A stretch of DNA of 64,000 nt from contig NC_072453.1 in the NCBI RefSeq assembly GCF_027596085.1, positions 7,621,448 to 7,685,447 of the forward strand, written 5' to 3'. Origin of the DNA: Anoplopoma fimbria (lineage: Eukaryota; Chordata; Actinopteri; Perciformes; Anoplopomatidae). A program made the translations under genes and the position numbers. This document shows, one piece after another, positions 1 to 14,900 of the stretch. The stretch's first letter is position 1. Each line of letters opens with the position of its first letter. The notes beneath the pieces are model-generated. The model worked only from the letters and a program-made list of their open reading frames with translations. It made no database searches and was not told the DNA's origin.

Positions 1-25
1 TCCTGATTGTGTTTCCTCTTTATAG

Positions 26-1668
26 GAAGATCCAAGAAGAGTCACTGAGGACTTATCTGTTCACCTACAGCAGTGTGTACGACTCCATCAGGTGAGCACA
101 TGATGCCAATGCAGTCACTACTAAAGTATTGGGTTTGTGCAGACCGGTGTGCTTTCAGCTGAAGCTTCAGTTTGTATCAACTTAGACCAGAAGTCGCTCT
201 AATCAGCTGTTGCAATGCCAACTAGTGTTAGTGCACAGTCATTAAAGATCAACCAAAGCTCCATTTGATCTCAATATGAGAATTATGGGAATATGGGAAA
301 ATATAGCGTTACAATTTGTGTGTCTGTCCTCCAGCATGGGGACCCTGTCTGAGATGTTTGAGTTGGAGATACCCACAGTTCACAGCATCATTAGCAAGAT
401 GATCATCAACGAGGAGCTGATGGTAAGTTTCTGCTCTGCTAGAGTGAATCCTAATAATCGTAGATGCAACAGAATGTCGCTGAGCTTTCCTATTGTTTTA
501 GTTTTTTAATGTTCTAAATGTTTTCTGCCTACAGGCGTCCCTCGACCAGCCCACTCAGACCGTGGTGATGCACCGCACAGAGCCCACCTCCCTGCAGAAC
601 ATGGCCCTGCAGCTGGCTGAGAAACTTGGCAGCTTGGTGGAGAACAATGAGCGCGTCTTCGACCTCAAGAACGGTGTCTATGGAGGATACTTCAACAGAG
701 GTGAGTTTGGATAACACGCCTCACTGTATGAAATATATACCATATATGTCTGCATGTTGCTTACGTCAATGAACATAAGTTACATTAAAGTACATCATCA
801 ATGCTATGAATGCTGTCTCCTGGTCAAGTTCATGGAACTCTTATGCTCTCTTTGCTCTCATTTTTATGGGTTGAAAAGTGCTTATTGGGAAATAATGTTA
901 ACCTTTTTTTTCTTTTCTTTGCATTACAGATCAGAAAGGTGGCTACCAGCAGAACAAATCTTACAACAGAGGTATGTTCATTTTCTCAACCTTTTTGTGA
1001 CTTTACGCACACATTTGTATTATGCCACTGTCAGCTGTAATTAACAAAATGTATATTCTGCTCACTCACCACTCCATGCCATTATAAATCTGAATGTATG
1101 TATTCAGAGTCGTATTTCCTCACCAATTTAAATTATGTTTAAATTTTGTTTTTATGTGAATTCTTGAGCACATTTAGATTTATAATAATATAAATAATAA
1201 TATAAATAACTAGCTTTGTAAATTACAGAAAAATAGAATGTATTTTTTAATTTTTTAATTTATTCCTTCCTACTTTTTGTCAGAACCAACGCGTCTCTCT
1301 TATGTTGTGCTGAGGCCCAATAGTGCTTGATAATAGCTGTTAAGTCACACTGAGGTTGTACTTTGGATGCAAATTGACATGTTGACACTTAATATTTATG
1401 TTTTCCTCTTTGCGTGCTTACAGATCAGAAAGGTGGCTACCAGCAGAATAAGGGAGGCTACAATCGAGGCGGCTACAGAAATCAAAACTATCAAGGCCAC
1501 CAAGGCCATCAAGGCTATCAAGGCTACCAAGGCCATCAAAACCACCAAGGCCACCAAGGCCATCAAGGCCACCAAGGCCACCAAGGCCATCAAGGCCACC
1601 AAGGATACCAAGGCCATCAAGGCCACCAAGGATACCAAGGCCACCAGGGCCACCAAAGCAACTACTGA
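26..1668 (+). CDS. eif3c: Eukaryotic translation initiation factor 3 subunit C, C-terminal exons (partial)
   Basis: Only the 3' end of the gene is in the window. Coding exons, each bounded by AG/GT, are 26-91, 335-422, 535-700, 930-971 and 1424-1668. They join in phase to give [20 protein letters not shown], then the end of the PCI/winged-helix region ([20 protein letters not shown]) and the conserved [20 protein letters not shown] and GGYF segments. This follows the human EIF3C C-terminus. eIF3c is a core subunit of the eIF3 complex that binds the 40S ribosome and eIF1/eIF5 in the cytoplasm. The last exon diverges: after [20 protein letters not shown] it becomes a run of [H/Y]QG tripeptides ending SNY and a TGA stop. 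The human protein has only a short Gly/Tyr/Arg-rich tail here. The small exon 930-971 begins with the same ten residues as the last exon. The gene converges on prodh2. The identification is firm; use of the 42-bp exon in mRNA is inferred from its splice sites. Confidence 0.93.
1490..1656 (+). repeat. Coding minisatellite of about 9 bp units, (CAAGGCCAY)n, in the last eif3c exon
   Basis: Near-perfect 9-bp units encode QGH or QGY tripeptides, about 18 in a row, with an occasional variant (QNH). The reading frame is intact throughout. A repeat of this kind is expected to vary in length between alleles. Confidence 0.9.
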
Positions 1669-1934
1669 GCTTGAAACGTGTGGCTTATAGTCTCTCCACC
1701 TGAACTAGTCTTCATTCCATAACAGTAACATCAATCTGGGTTTCTGTGCTCAACACTTGGCTCTGGGCTGTTCTCCATTTGACTCAGAACCGCTTTCAGT
1801 TGATGCTGAAACAGCTGTAAGTTATTTCAGTACAGGCCCTTCCCACTGCAACTGCTTAGTATGGTATTTCAGTACAGCCAACTTCTTTGGACAAAAATTG
1901 TTTTAAAGTTATGATTGCTAATAGAAAAATGTAT

Positions 1935-2013
1935 AATAAAGCCATTGCAGTGTGGCTGGCTTGTGGCTGTAAGTTCAGTGACAGATGTTTCAAGTATTGA
2001 CTTATCTAATAAA
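1935..2013 (+). terminator. Probable eif3c polyadenylation signals
   Basis: Two AATAAA hexamers lie about 265 and 340 bp after the eif3c stop (within 1933-1940 and 2006-2013). A T/G-rich stretch follows near 2030-2055. The 3' UTR probably ends soon after. This is inferred from motifs only. Confidence 0.55.
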
Positions 2014-2039
2014 CAATTGCAACAATGAAACTACGTGTT

Positions 2040-4080
2040 TTGCATCCTCCTTTTGACAGAAGAAAAAAACAATATCAAGGCAGGAAACAAAAATAGATGA
2101 CGTTAACCTAATTTACTCCACACTAAACTCCATGTTAGTGATAATGGTTATAGTTGTTAGTTGACTTGTGAATTTGCAAATGTCAAGTTGAAGAAAACAG
2201 AAATGGGTCTTCCATGACTTTAATATGTCTCTATGCATTAGAAACTCAGGAGATGTTCCCTGTTATTGCAATCAGATTCTTGATGAGCAGTATTTCTCAG
2301 AAATGTATTGAAGCTGCAAACTAAAAGACCATTTCAAAATGAGTGCGTTTGTATCACAAAAAAAGATGTGACATCTGTCCAATCGCTGAACAGAATTCTG
2401 TTATAAGAGTTGGCAATGAGGACATGAAAAAACAACCACATGGTACTTGGCTACCTTCAGACTAACCTCGGGCCTTGCTGCGATAAACTCAGGGTTGTGC
2501 GGCGGGTATGTTTGACACCAAGCGACGGCCCGATGGTGTCGTCTTGTGTTCCATCATGGCTGGGTTGTACAGCTGAAGTACAGGCCTGTATTGCCGGTTA
2601 AGTGATTGGCCACCGCCACTTCTTGTTTTATTACTCCAAAGGTTTATTGTTTTCAACTTTTTGCCGCTTTTATTTTGTTTTTTTCTCGTTTTATTGTATT
2701 CAGGACCTAGAGTTCCTTGGATTTTTTTCCCTCTCAATTTGTACTTGTCTAGTAGAGTTTGTTATAGTGATTTTCGCCAAACAACTAAAAGGTAAAGGGT
2801 AACGTCAGTCAGAGTCGGCCATAACCAGCAAACATCAGACTTCGTCACCGTCACCGCCACTATTCTCTTGCTTCTGTGCAGCAACAGCCATCACCAGAGG
2901 CATTATGTTTTTAAGTTGTATGTATGTCCGTATATGGTCCATTCTAGTGAATGCGATGTCTCAGAAAACTGCAATCGATTAGATTTTGGAGATCAGAGGT
3001 GAAGGTCACTGTGACCTTAATAGTAGAATAGCATTGAAAATACTAGTTCAATAGTTGATATGCCAATTATGACCATTTCAGACAAATTTCTTAAAGGATT
3101 TAATGATAAAGTGATGGTATTTTTGACAGATATTGATGTAGACTTTAACTTGGTACTTTTAATTGCTAATTATTTGTTGCTTCAAAACTGTCTAAAAACA
3201 GCTTTTGTTGTTTGATTACATGTTTGTATACAAATACAGTTTTGTATGATGTAGCCTCTTAGTTAGCGAACAAAGGATTGAAGGCTTTAACAGTTTCCCT
3301 TTATTTTGTGGTTTTACCAAAAGTTAAAAGAACTGTTTCACCGGCGGGCAAAATGAAAAGAACTATTTAATACATTTACGTAATTTACTATAAAACATAA
3401 AGATATTGACAGTTTGTAATGACAGCAACAGTTATACATGTATTTGAACAAATTTCCGTTACACATAACAAAACAGTGTTGCACTAATTGTTCTCGGTTG
3501 TCATATAATCATTGGATTAATTTCATTCACTTTAATTCTTCATCAGCATACAGAAGATTAGGCTTTCATATGAGCGCTTTGGTTATTGCAAACATAACAA
3601 CTCAGGAAATATTTAAGTGTGCATGGATTTTTAACATTCAATTGGCCAACTGTTCCCATGTTGATTTCTTATTCTACAACATTTCCTGATTCCGAACCTT
3701 AACACAAGTGTGTCCAGTGGCTCAGCACCAAGGCCTCTTCATTGATCCCCTTTACACTTGGCATTAATATGAGTTCTGCGTTCGGTGTCTCCTCTCCTCA
3801 TCCCGCTGTGTGTGTGCGAGTGTAGATCTTCTTCAGAGTCACATTTTTGGGCCCTCTGGCCCTCAATGGCGATGTCTTGAGGCTGATAATACATAATGCA
3901 GCGCTGGTGGGTTCTACCGAGCCCTTTCAGAGAGAGCGATCAGATCTCAATTAATGTCAATGTGAACACTGGAGCAATAATATTGGGTGTGAATGTAATC
4001 AGATTATCTCGATATACAATCTGGACAAGAGACACATATTAATTTGAGGTGTAAAGGGGTTTTCCCTCTGAGCAGGTGGC
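2040..4080. other. Intergenic DNA between convergent eif3c and prodh2
   Basis: I see no exon with flanking splice sites and conserved protein here. The right part probably holds the prodh2 3' UTR. About 2925-3125 resembles a dispersed repeat (separate entry); the rest is unassigned AT-rich DNA. Confidence 0.6.
2925..3125 (+). repeat. Probable dispersed fish repeat fragment containing GTCACTGTGACCTT
   Basis: The stretch has the pattern of a high-copy percomorph repeat: a segment ending GCGATGTCTCAG, then a GGTCACTGTGACC palindrome, then CAATTATGACC, then TAATGATAAAGTGATG. Recognition is from memory of fish intron and UTR sequence. I cannot name the family. Confidence 0.45.
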
Positions 4081-7000
4081 CTATTGGCTGCCTCCCCTCA
4101 GGCTCAGTCTTCTGTAGAGCTCTTTCCTCAGCAGGTCCCTCTCTTTGCGAATCCCCTGCAACACGGTGCGATTCTCCTGAGCCCGACGCACCAGGTAGGG
4201 GAGCGTGTCTTCCACTGAGCCATATGGCACTGACTTGTATACTGCATAGCCCTCCTTTGCTGCAGGGAAGAGGAGAGAGAGTTTTTTAGCATTTAATTCT
4301 TACCTAGCGGAGTTTGCATGAAGACAGATTGGGTGGTCAGAGCCGCTGGCCTACAACTGAAGGTCTGCAGGTTCAGTCCCTTTGTCAGGCTGTAATTGAA
4401 AAACGCACAGGACCTCTTGCAGAAAGTGTAAATGTAAGAATGGCAGTTGAGGCACAGCTCACCCAGTGTGAGGGAGACGTGATCACACATGCCCAGCAGC
4501 TGGCCGAAACACACTGAGCCTCCATCACTGTCAACCCCCAACTCTTCCATTCTGAAGATGACATACACAAAATATTTACATCATGTCCTGCAACGGAGTC
4601 GCAAGATGAACTGAAGGGGTGATGAGATGATTAAAAGAATACTCCACCAATATAGCACTGCACTGATATAATAACATGGACAGTAGGCTTCAAACTACTT
4701 AATGATGTGAAATTGGTGGTGTTCCTCTTTAACAGAATAAGGAAACAGAAAAAATAATTCATGCCATAAAAAGTTATGCACATTGTTTTTATCACGTGGT
4801 CTCACCGTTTGGCTGCTCGTCTCACTGACTCCTCGTTGTGAGTGGCGACTATGATCCTGTACCGCTCAGGTTTCTGTGAAATGGCTTCCAGCATCACATC
4901 CAGTGAGCCGTTGTAACTGCACAAACACAAGTTAATAGAAGAAACGTGTTGGAATCAAGTTCAGTATCAGAAATGATCATAGTTAATTCACTAAACTCCT
5001 GCAGAGATGAAGTATTTTTGTAGGCCAGCCCCGGAAGTTCATCACACTGGTTCCCTCGACAAAAAGCAAAAATAATTTTCCCATTGAATTTATGGTTATT
5101 GCAGAAAATAAACTGTACTGATGTATTTTATGTCATAGAGCAGAACCTCAACATCTCTTAAACTTGTGTTTAAGACCTTATTTCAGGCAAAAACCCATTT
5201 GAAAAAAACCAGGGAACTAGAACTGCAAAAAAGCTTACTCATTCCCAGGTTGTATGACTCATTCCTGCAGCATTCTGGCTTTAACAAATGCAACAGACAC
5301 AGCTAATGCTCTTGAGTTGATGTTCATTGGTATAAATGATTAAACCCAGACGAGTGCTAGACTCAGTTTTATGTAGTTTTGGCACTATGTGGGATGCCTG
5401 GTGAGTAATGACCACTTCCTCTTTTCCACCTGTCATTGGTGTCCTCCCAGCACTTATGAACGGGATCCATGCGACCCTCCTTATCTGCTAGCTTCCTCTC
5501 TTTGTCCATATAGGCTCCTCGTACCAACTTGACCCCCAGACAGAAACTCTCATTGTTTGACAGCCGCAGAGCTTCTAATAGGAGCGACCTGGACTCCTGA
5601 AAGACACAGACGGAGAGGGGAACATCTGATAATGTAAGAACAAACTTAATCTTATTAACTACCGTATTCAGTCCAATTTGAATTAATTTCCTGATATTTG
5701 TAAAAAAACAAAAACATATTTGCCTTGAGGTAACACTGATATGTGTTCCAAATCCAGGTACCATCTTTGTTGAACTTCTTCATCATCGCCATGGTGACAA
5801 GAGAGAGTGCAGGATTCATGTAGGTGTACTCCGCATCAACCAGGACTCTGACTTTGTTCACGCTTGCCTAAAAAAGCACAATGGATCTCTAAAATAAAGA
5901 TGTTTAAGATGCAAAGTAGTAATTCAGAATTAGAAAAACAATGTCAGTTTGTTGCAGTTCTCCCCATGTACATTTCCTTTACATATACCTCTGCTATTTT
6001 GTTGAGTCTCTGCAGGCCACAGAGGAAATGGGCAACTTCACGTTCATCTAAACCAGGGAATTTGATTGGCTGAAAGAGGCAGTTTCAGACAAAGGTCAGA
6101 GGTCATTTAACATTTAATTTAACAGAATCAACCTTATCATGTCTGAAAATCTTTGTATATTTAAACTTGGGCAAAAGGAAGACAGCTGACCTCTCCATCC
6201 ATAGCTCTGACTAGAAGATTCAGGTCATATGGTCGTTGGTTGATGAGGGTTGTGAGTTTCACCTTTACACAAGCAGTTCAGACTCGTCAGTGAGAATGAA
6301 GACATAAGGTCTACACAAAATTCCAAGAACAAACTGGACACATCAAACACTAAAATGTGTGTTCTTATCTTTTTTCCCACATATTTGAACTGTATTCAGC
6401 TACGGTTTGGCCTTGAAAACCTGGGAATATCCCAAATGGTTTTCCTTGTGTTCAAAATAGTCAGAAAAGTCACTGGTGGATCAAAGAAAATCTAAATAAA
6501 AATGCCCCCCACCTTTATTGAAAGATTTAATATTTGAAAATGGTCATTTCTTGCATAACATCTAATTTACAGTAAATATGATAGTAGCAGTTCAATTGAA
6601 AAAGGCTTTGAGAAGTGATTTCCTAACAATGTTATGAATGTTGAATTAAATCGTTGCCTTACACACAGCTCCGGGCTGAGCAGAGCTGTCATCTTCAGCT
6701 GCATCATCGGGTCTTTGCTCCAGGCGTTGCTGTGTGATATCCGCACACACTCCAACATGGCCTCCATGTTGTCGTCATATCTCTTCTCGCTGTTGGTGAC
6801 AAAAAGCAAATCACTTTTTCACACACAAGAGCATTTCCCTTTCAAAACAGCAGTGTAAAGGAAATATTGGTGTCCAGTTTAGCTGAGGTGCAATATGTCA
6901 AACAGAGAGACATTCTTAATCACCCCTGAATTTGCAATAATAATCAATTTATATAATTAACTCTATTATCAGCAATTAACAGGTAACCACAGAGCTATGA

Positions 7001-8792
7001 CCAGACTTTGTCACAACAAAAGCATTGTGAAAAAGATCACATTCACAGCAGGCTACCAACAAGTTCCCTACCACATTGTTGTATTTTGTTTGTCTATGCG
7101 ATCATTTCCCTCTTAATCATGGAAAATAACTTAGTTACAACTTTCTCCCCTCCTTTGTCCAGCCTTGGGTCGGTGTTGTGACAATATGATTATTTGACAC
7201 CATGTTCTCTTTATTTCAAAACCATTAAGTGTGGTACACGAACAATAAATCACAGGAGGACATGTGTAACTACATCAATGTGAGCTTAGTCAGTGTTATG
7301 CCCTAAATAGGAGCATACTTAAGATTAACCAGTGCATCAACTGTTTTTTCTATCCTCTAATTGTCTTTGCGCAAAATCAGCTTCATCAGCTTCACAATGT
7401 GAAATGATGTTTAGTTGTTTTATTTCGTTTGTTTTTCATATGTTGTGGTTTTCTGTTTTGTCAAGCCTGAGCACACTTGAGTTATTAACAATTTGTCGTA
7501 CCCGGTGCTCTCCCCAAGATCCTCCTCAATTGGTACCGCCAGCATGGGCCTCAGTCCCAGCAAGCTCATCTTCTCCATGGACTGAGAGATCTCACTCTCA
7601 TTCTCACCGGCAACAAACTGTGCATACACGGTGGGCCGCAAGAGCAAAGAGAACCCCCTCCTCCCCAGGAGGGTGCGCGCCACCGACATCAGCTGTAAGA
7701 AGAGGAGAAGAAGAAGAAAAGTGATGGAGAGGAGGACAGGATTCATGGCGAGACACAGACGCAGTCGTAGAATGTATCCACAGTAAGTAGATATACATTT
7801 TTAAAGTAGTTGTAACCTTTTATTTCATGCCACTTTCTATTTCTTATTTATGTCACTGCTTCCAGCTTCACAAATGTGTGGATGTACTGCTATTCTATTT
7901 TATCTTTAATAATTAAACATTTGTTGCAGTTGGTTGGACAAAACATCAGCATTATGAAGGTGTCGCTCTGGAATATGAGACCTTCTGATGGCATTTCTCT
8001 TTATTTTCAGAATTTAGAATATATTCAGAAATCTATGATTTAGAAAAAATAATCTGCAGATCAATACTCTATATACTGACATACTTTTACTTAAGTAACT
8101 TTTGCAGTGCAGGACATTTACTTTTAAGTGAGGAATCGGAATACTTCTTCCACCACCGCAGCTCTTATTTTGTACATATTTTCCAAGCATTCATTATGTG
8201 CATTACACAACAGTACGACTGTAAAACAAGGAATCATAACAAGACAACACAGTCAATGCCTTGACAACATTCCTGCTTAGGGGAATATAGAGACGAAGAT
8301 ATGTCTTCGCATTCCTCCCCAGCACAGTATCATGGAAGATTATAAAATAGTCACAAAATGAAATCTATTGGTTTGTGAAAAGAGACATAAATTGGCGATT
8401 TTTTGGGGGGTCACTCATCACAAGACAAATATATTGCATTTTTGTGACTATTTCACAAACTGTTATGATGTGTTGTTCTCACATATTCTTTTTATCCATT
8501 CACTCATCTGTGTTATTCATCTCATTTTCCTCCAAATAATAAAATAAAACTCACAAACTCTTACCTTCCCACAGTTGTTGACAAGCACAGGGAAGGAACA
8601 GAGGCGGAAGATGCCCAGAGCACGGAGCAGCTCACCCCAACTCTTTACCCTGAAGGCGCTGGGATCCTCAAAGGCCAGAGTCGCAGAGAGAAGGTCCGGC
8701 TGCCTGACCGCCACTGTCCTGGAGGTCCCAGTACCCAGCAGCCTCACCGACAACAGGTGAGGGAGTGAGGGACGCAATCGAGACATCATCAT
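4081..8792 (-). CDS. prodh2: Hydroxyproline/proline dehydrogenase, mitochondrial (complete)
   Basis: Ten coding exons on the minus strand: 8565-8792, 7502-7692, 6663-6789, 6191-6262, 5989-6069, 5724-5867, 5430-5596, 4806-4916, 4463-4551 and 4081-4259. They sum to 1389 nt with every junction in phase, giving 462 aa, close to human PRODH2. The protein is an FAD-dependent TIM-barrel enzyme that oxidises (hydroxy)proline to the pyrroline carboxylate at the inner mitochondrial membrane. The start MMMSRLRPSLPHLLSVRLLG is Arg/Leu-rich like a mitochondrial presequence. Conserved blocks are LVDAEYTYMNPALSL, WIWNTYQCYLK, GVKLVRGAYMDKER, IIVATHNEESV, VCFGQLLGMCDHVSL and YKSVPYGSVEDTLPYLVRRA. EYTYMNPALS, CFGQLLGMCDHVSL and MDKER fit PRODH2 better than PRODH. 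The intron after 5724 has a GC donor. No frame damage is visible. Exact substrate preference cannot be read from sequence. Confidence 0.9.
8075..8160 (-). repeat. Fragment of a dispersed 'AAGTA/CTTACTT' fish repeat
   Basis: The sequence has the form of a common percomorph intron repeat read in reverse: ACTTTTACTTAAGTAACTTT, then TGCAGGACATTTACTTTTAA, then ATACTTCTTCCACCACC. It lies in the first intron of prodh2. Related copies are at 16235-16445 and 29283-29450. Confidence 0.6.
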
Positions 8793-10084
8793 CTCCAGGA
8801 AGAGTTTTTATGTGTGTGTTTGTATGTCACTGACTCAGCTTGCAGGTGGAGTCTCAAGGATTTGAAATGAAGTTTGAATCTCCTTTAGGTAAAGTTTTGA
8901 GGTGTATATTGTCAGCTCAAATATACTTTATCAGCCTTACTGCATAGTTAACATTTAATGATCTTTTTGTGTGTGTTTAAACAAAGCAAAAACAAAACAG
9001 CCTAAATGAGACAGTACAATTTGAATTGTTAAGCTTCTCCAAAGCTACCACTCACGTTTGAAACTCACAAAAAAAAAAGCAAAATAAATAAGTCAGTATA
9101 TTGAAACACCTTACCCTACTTTCCCCAACTGACTCTCTGAAGACCTGAATGGTGCACAGCTATGCATGTGCGATTTGAGGGTTTTTCGTGTGGACCAGTA
9201 AAATTTATCTTCTTTTGACTTACTCGCTGGTTAATGTGTGACTAAATTCAAGTAAACATCAAGTTGACCCTTAGAATCAACCAACAAACGTTTTCCCTCG
9301 GTTTCCACAAAATGGACTTTAAAAGCTCACTTTGTTATGGATAAAAACAATACATGTTGCCTTTTTAACAGTGACCCAGAGCTACAGTTGTAAAGCATCT
9401 GGGTTTTTTTCAATAAGGATTTGTAAATGCCTAACAATAAATTAAAGATTTTTCAACAGACCCAGGGAAAAAAGTGGATATATAACATACACTCGAGAGA
9501 GAGTTCATTTCTGAGGGGGGTGGGCGGGTGAGTTAAACATATTTTCCCAAAAAAGACCAAGCAAAGCGGTCAGGAGAGGAAATGATTAACTGCTGCACAT
9601 GGCAGGAGGCTTACCCACTATTGAGGTCCTTGTGGTCCAGACATTGTATTTTTTGACTAAATATTACTTGACTTTGATGCGGCAGAGATATTATACAACA
9701 CAAATATTACCGACTTGTTAATCTGATTGACTTCATTGCTTGTGTTTGTGTGGATGAGGGTGACGTAGGGAAGTGGATATTCTCGTTTATACAAAATGGT
9801 TTTACTCACCACGTGGTTGTTTTTTAATATGTCAACGACTTGAGAAAACGGGAGAGTCAGTTGAATCCATGCAATCATTGGAAACTGTTGATCCGGCCTG
9901 CTGTGATTCTAGGTTAAAGATTACTTCTTTCTGAAGCAGTTTTGATAAAGAAACACACACTCTTTGTGCAGGTTAAAGGGGTAACTAGTATGTCAAGGTA
10001 TTTTTCTTTCATCAAACAGAAGAGAGAGAGTTCAGAGCTTGTGTCGGCTGATTTTGACAGTTTGACTAAATGTTACCCTGCAGT

Positions 10085-10375
10085 TTCAAAGAAAAGTTTG
10101 ATATTTTGGGAAAAACTGTTATTCACTTTCTTGCTGAGAACATCAATATCACTTTCATGTCCATTCAATTTGAAGCTAGGACTGGCAGCAGTTTCTTAGG
10201 TTAACATAAATACCAGAAACAGGGGCACAGCTAGCCTGGCTCCAGCATCTTTAAAACTCACAGATTGATGAGCCATATCTCCTTTGTGAATTCGGTAATA
10301 AAACTGAGGTGTAAAAACATCATGTTGTGGTTTTTGCCGCTGGTTTCCTGACAAGTCACTGCCTCTGGTGGTTTA
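10085..10375 (+). repeat. Dispersed percomorph repeat copy, forward orientation
   Basis: The diagnostic order is GATATTTTGGGAAAA, ATTCACTTTCTTGCTGAGA, TTTGAAGCTAGG, ACAGCTAGCCTGGCTC and GTTGTGGTTTTTGCC. This matches a high-copy element I know from perch-like fish introns. A second, inverted fragment is at 10790-10960 and a related one at 59895-60075. Confidence 0.6.
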
Positions 10376-10789
10376 TTCTGCCAACCAATTTCAGCTATAA
10401 TTCCACTGCAACTACTTTTTATTTTTATTTATAGCAGCTGCCTGTAACAAATATGTGACTCCCATGTGTCAAAAGTTTGCTAGCCTAGATCCAGTACTTA
10501 CGGTAAAGCACAAGAACCTCATTTATCGATATCTTAACGAACCATTGTTTTGTTTTTTCATGTAGTCAATTCTCTGTATGGGGAAGCTGCATCACAGAAT
10601 CTGACGCATCATACATTTCACTACTCCAAAGTTAGCAAACCAATAGCTAGCAAAATGTGTTGCCTTCCTATCGCTAGTAGTAAGGTAAAGTAGGCTATGG
10701 GTTGCCGGTCCCAGAATGTAAGGGGCCCCATAAAACAACTTTTACACACTATTGTAAAAAAAAAAAGCAAACAAGATTTATCTTGCTAG

Positions 10790-10960
10790 CTTTTCCAGTG
10801 TTTATGCTAAGCTAAGCTAATTGTCCCCTTGAGCTAGCTTAATTTGTCACCTACAAACATGAGAGTGGTATCAATCTTCTAAACTAACTTCATGGCAAAT
10901 TAGCATTTTTCCCAGAACAGATAACTTTTGCTACGATTTGTTTTACGGCTAATCCAAAGA
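10790..10960 (-). repeat. Same dispersed repeat family, reverse orientation
   Basis: CCAGTGTTTATGCTAAGCTA followed by ACATGAGAGTGGTATCAATC is the reverse complement of the TTAGCTTAGCATAAA and TGATACCACTCTCATGT parts of the family. It forms an inverted pair with 10085-10375, about 400 bp apart. Confidence 0.6.
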
Positions 10961-11070
10961 TCTAGATGGTATCAAAAACGACAAACCTAATTCCTATACA
11001 GTCACTTTTAGTTCAGTGTTTCAGTGAAAAAAATTGAATTACAAAAGACGGAAGTATGGATTCAATTTGT

Positions 11071-11076
11071 TTTATT
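11071..11076 (-). terminator. Candidate tbx6 polyadenylation signal
   Basis: TTTATT on the plus strand is AATAAA on the gene strand, about 210 bp past the tbx6 stop. It is motif-based only. Confidence 0.45.
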
Positions 11077-11285
11077 TTTCACAATGGAATGGATATTTGA
11101 AAAAGGAAATCTTCAACAGCTATTTACAAATTTGGATCAATCTCATTCATCTATTTATCAGCTGAACCCTTGGGAAAACACACACACACAACACAGTACA
11201 TTGGGTTCCTTCAATTGATGCTAGAAATTGCTAAAAGCGCTATTAGGCCAAAACATTTTTACAACTTTACATATATTTTTATATT

Positions 11286-14900
<3,615 letters not shown>

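Larger units (their letters stand above)
8793..11070. other. Intergenic DNA between prodh2 and tbx6
   Basis: The left part is the upstream side of prodh2 and the right end holds the tbx6 3' UTR. No conserved protein-coding exon was recognised. The region from about 10085 to 10960 is occupied by two dispersed repeat copies in opposite orientation. Confidence 0.6.

Noticed and set aside
1396..1656. Hydrophobic Val/Ala/Leu-rich open frame antisense to the eif3c tail
   Set aside because: It is the mirror image of the CAAGGCCAY coding minisatellite; periodic DNA keeps all frames open.
1490..1656. Regular repeat that might be mistaken for a CRISPR-like or satellite array
   Set aside because: The 9-bp units lie inside the eif3c reading frame, have no spacers and belong to a vertebrate gene.
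4081..8792. PRODH (proline dehydrogenase 1) as the identity
   Set aside because: The EYTYMNPALS, MDKERKLA and VCFGQLLGMCDHVSL blocks and the 462-aa length fit PRODH2 better; PRODH has a longer, different N-terminus.
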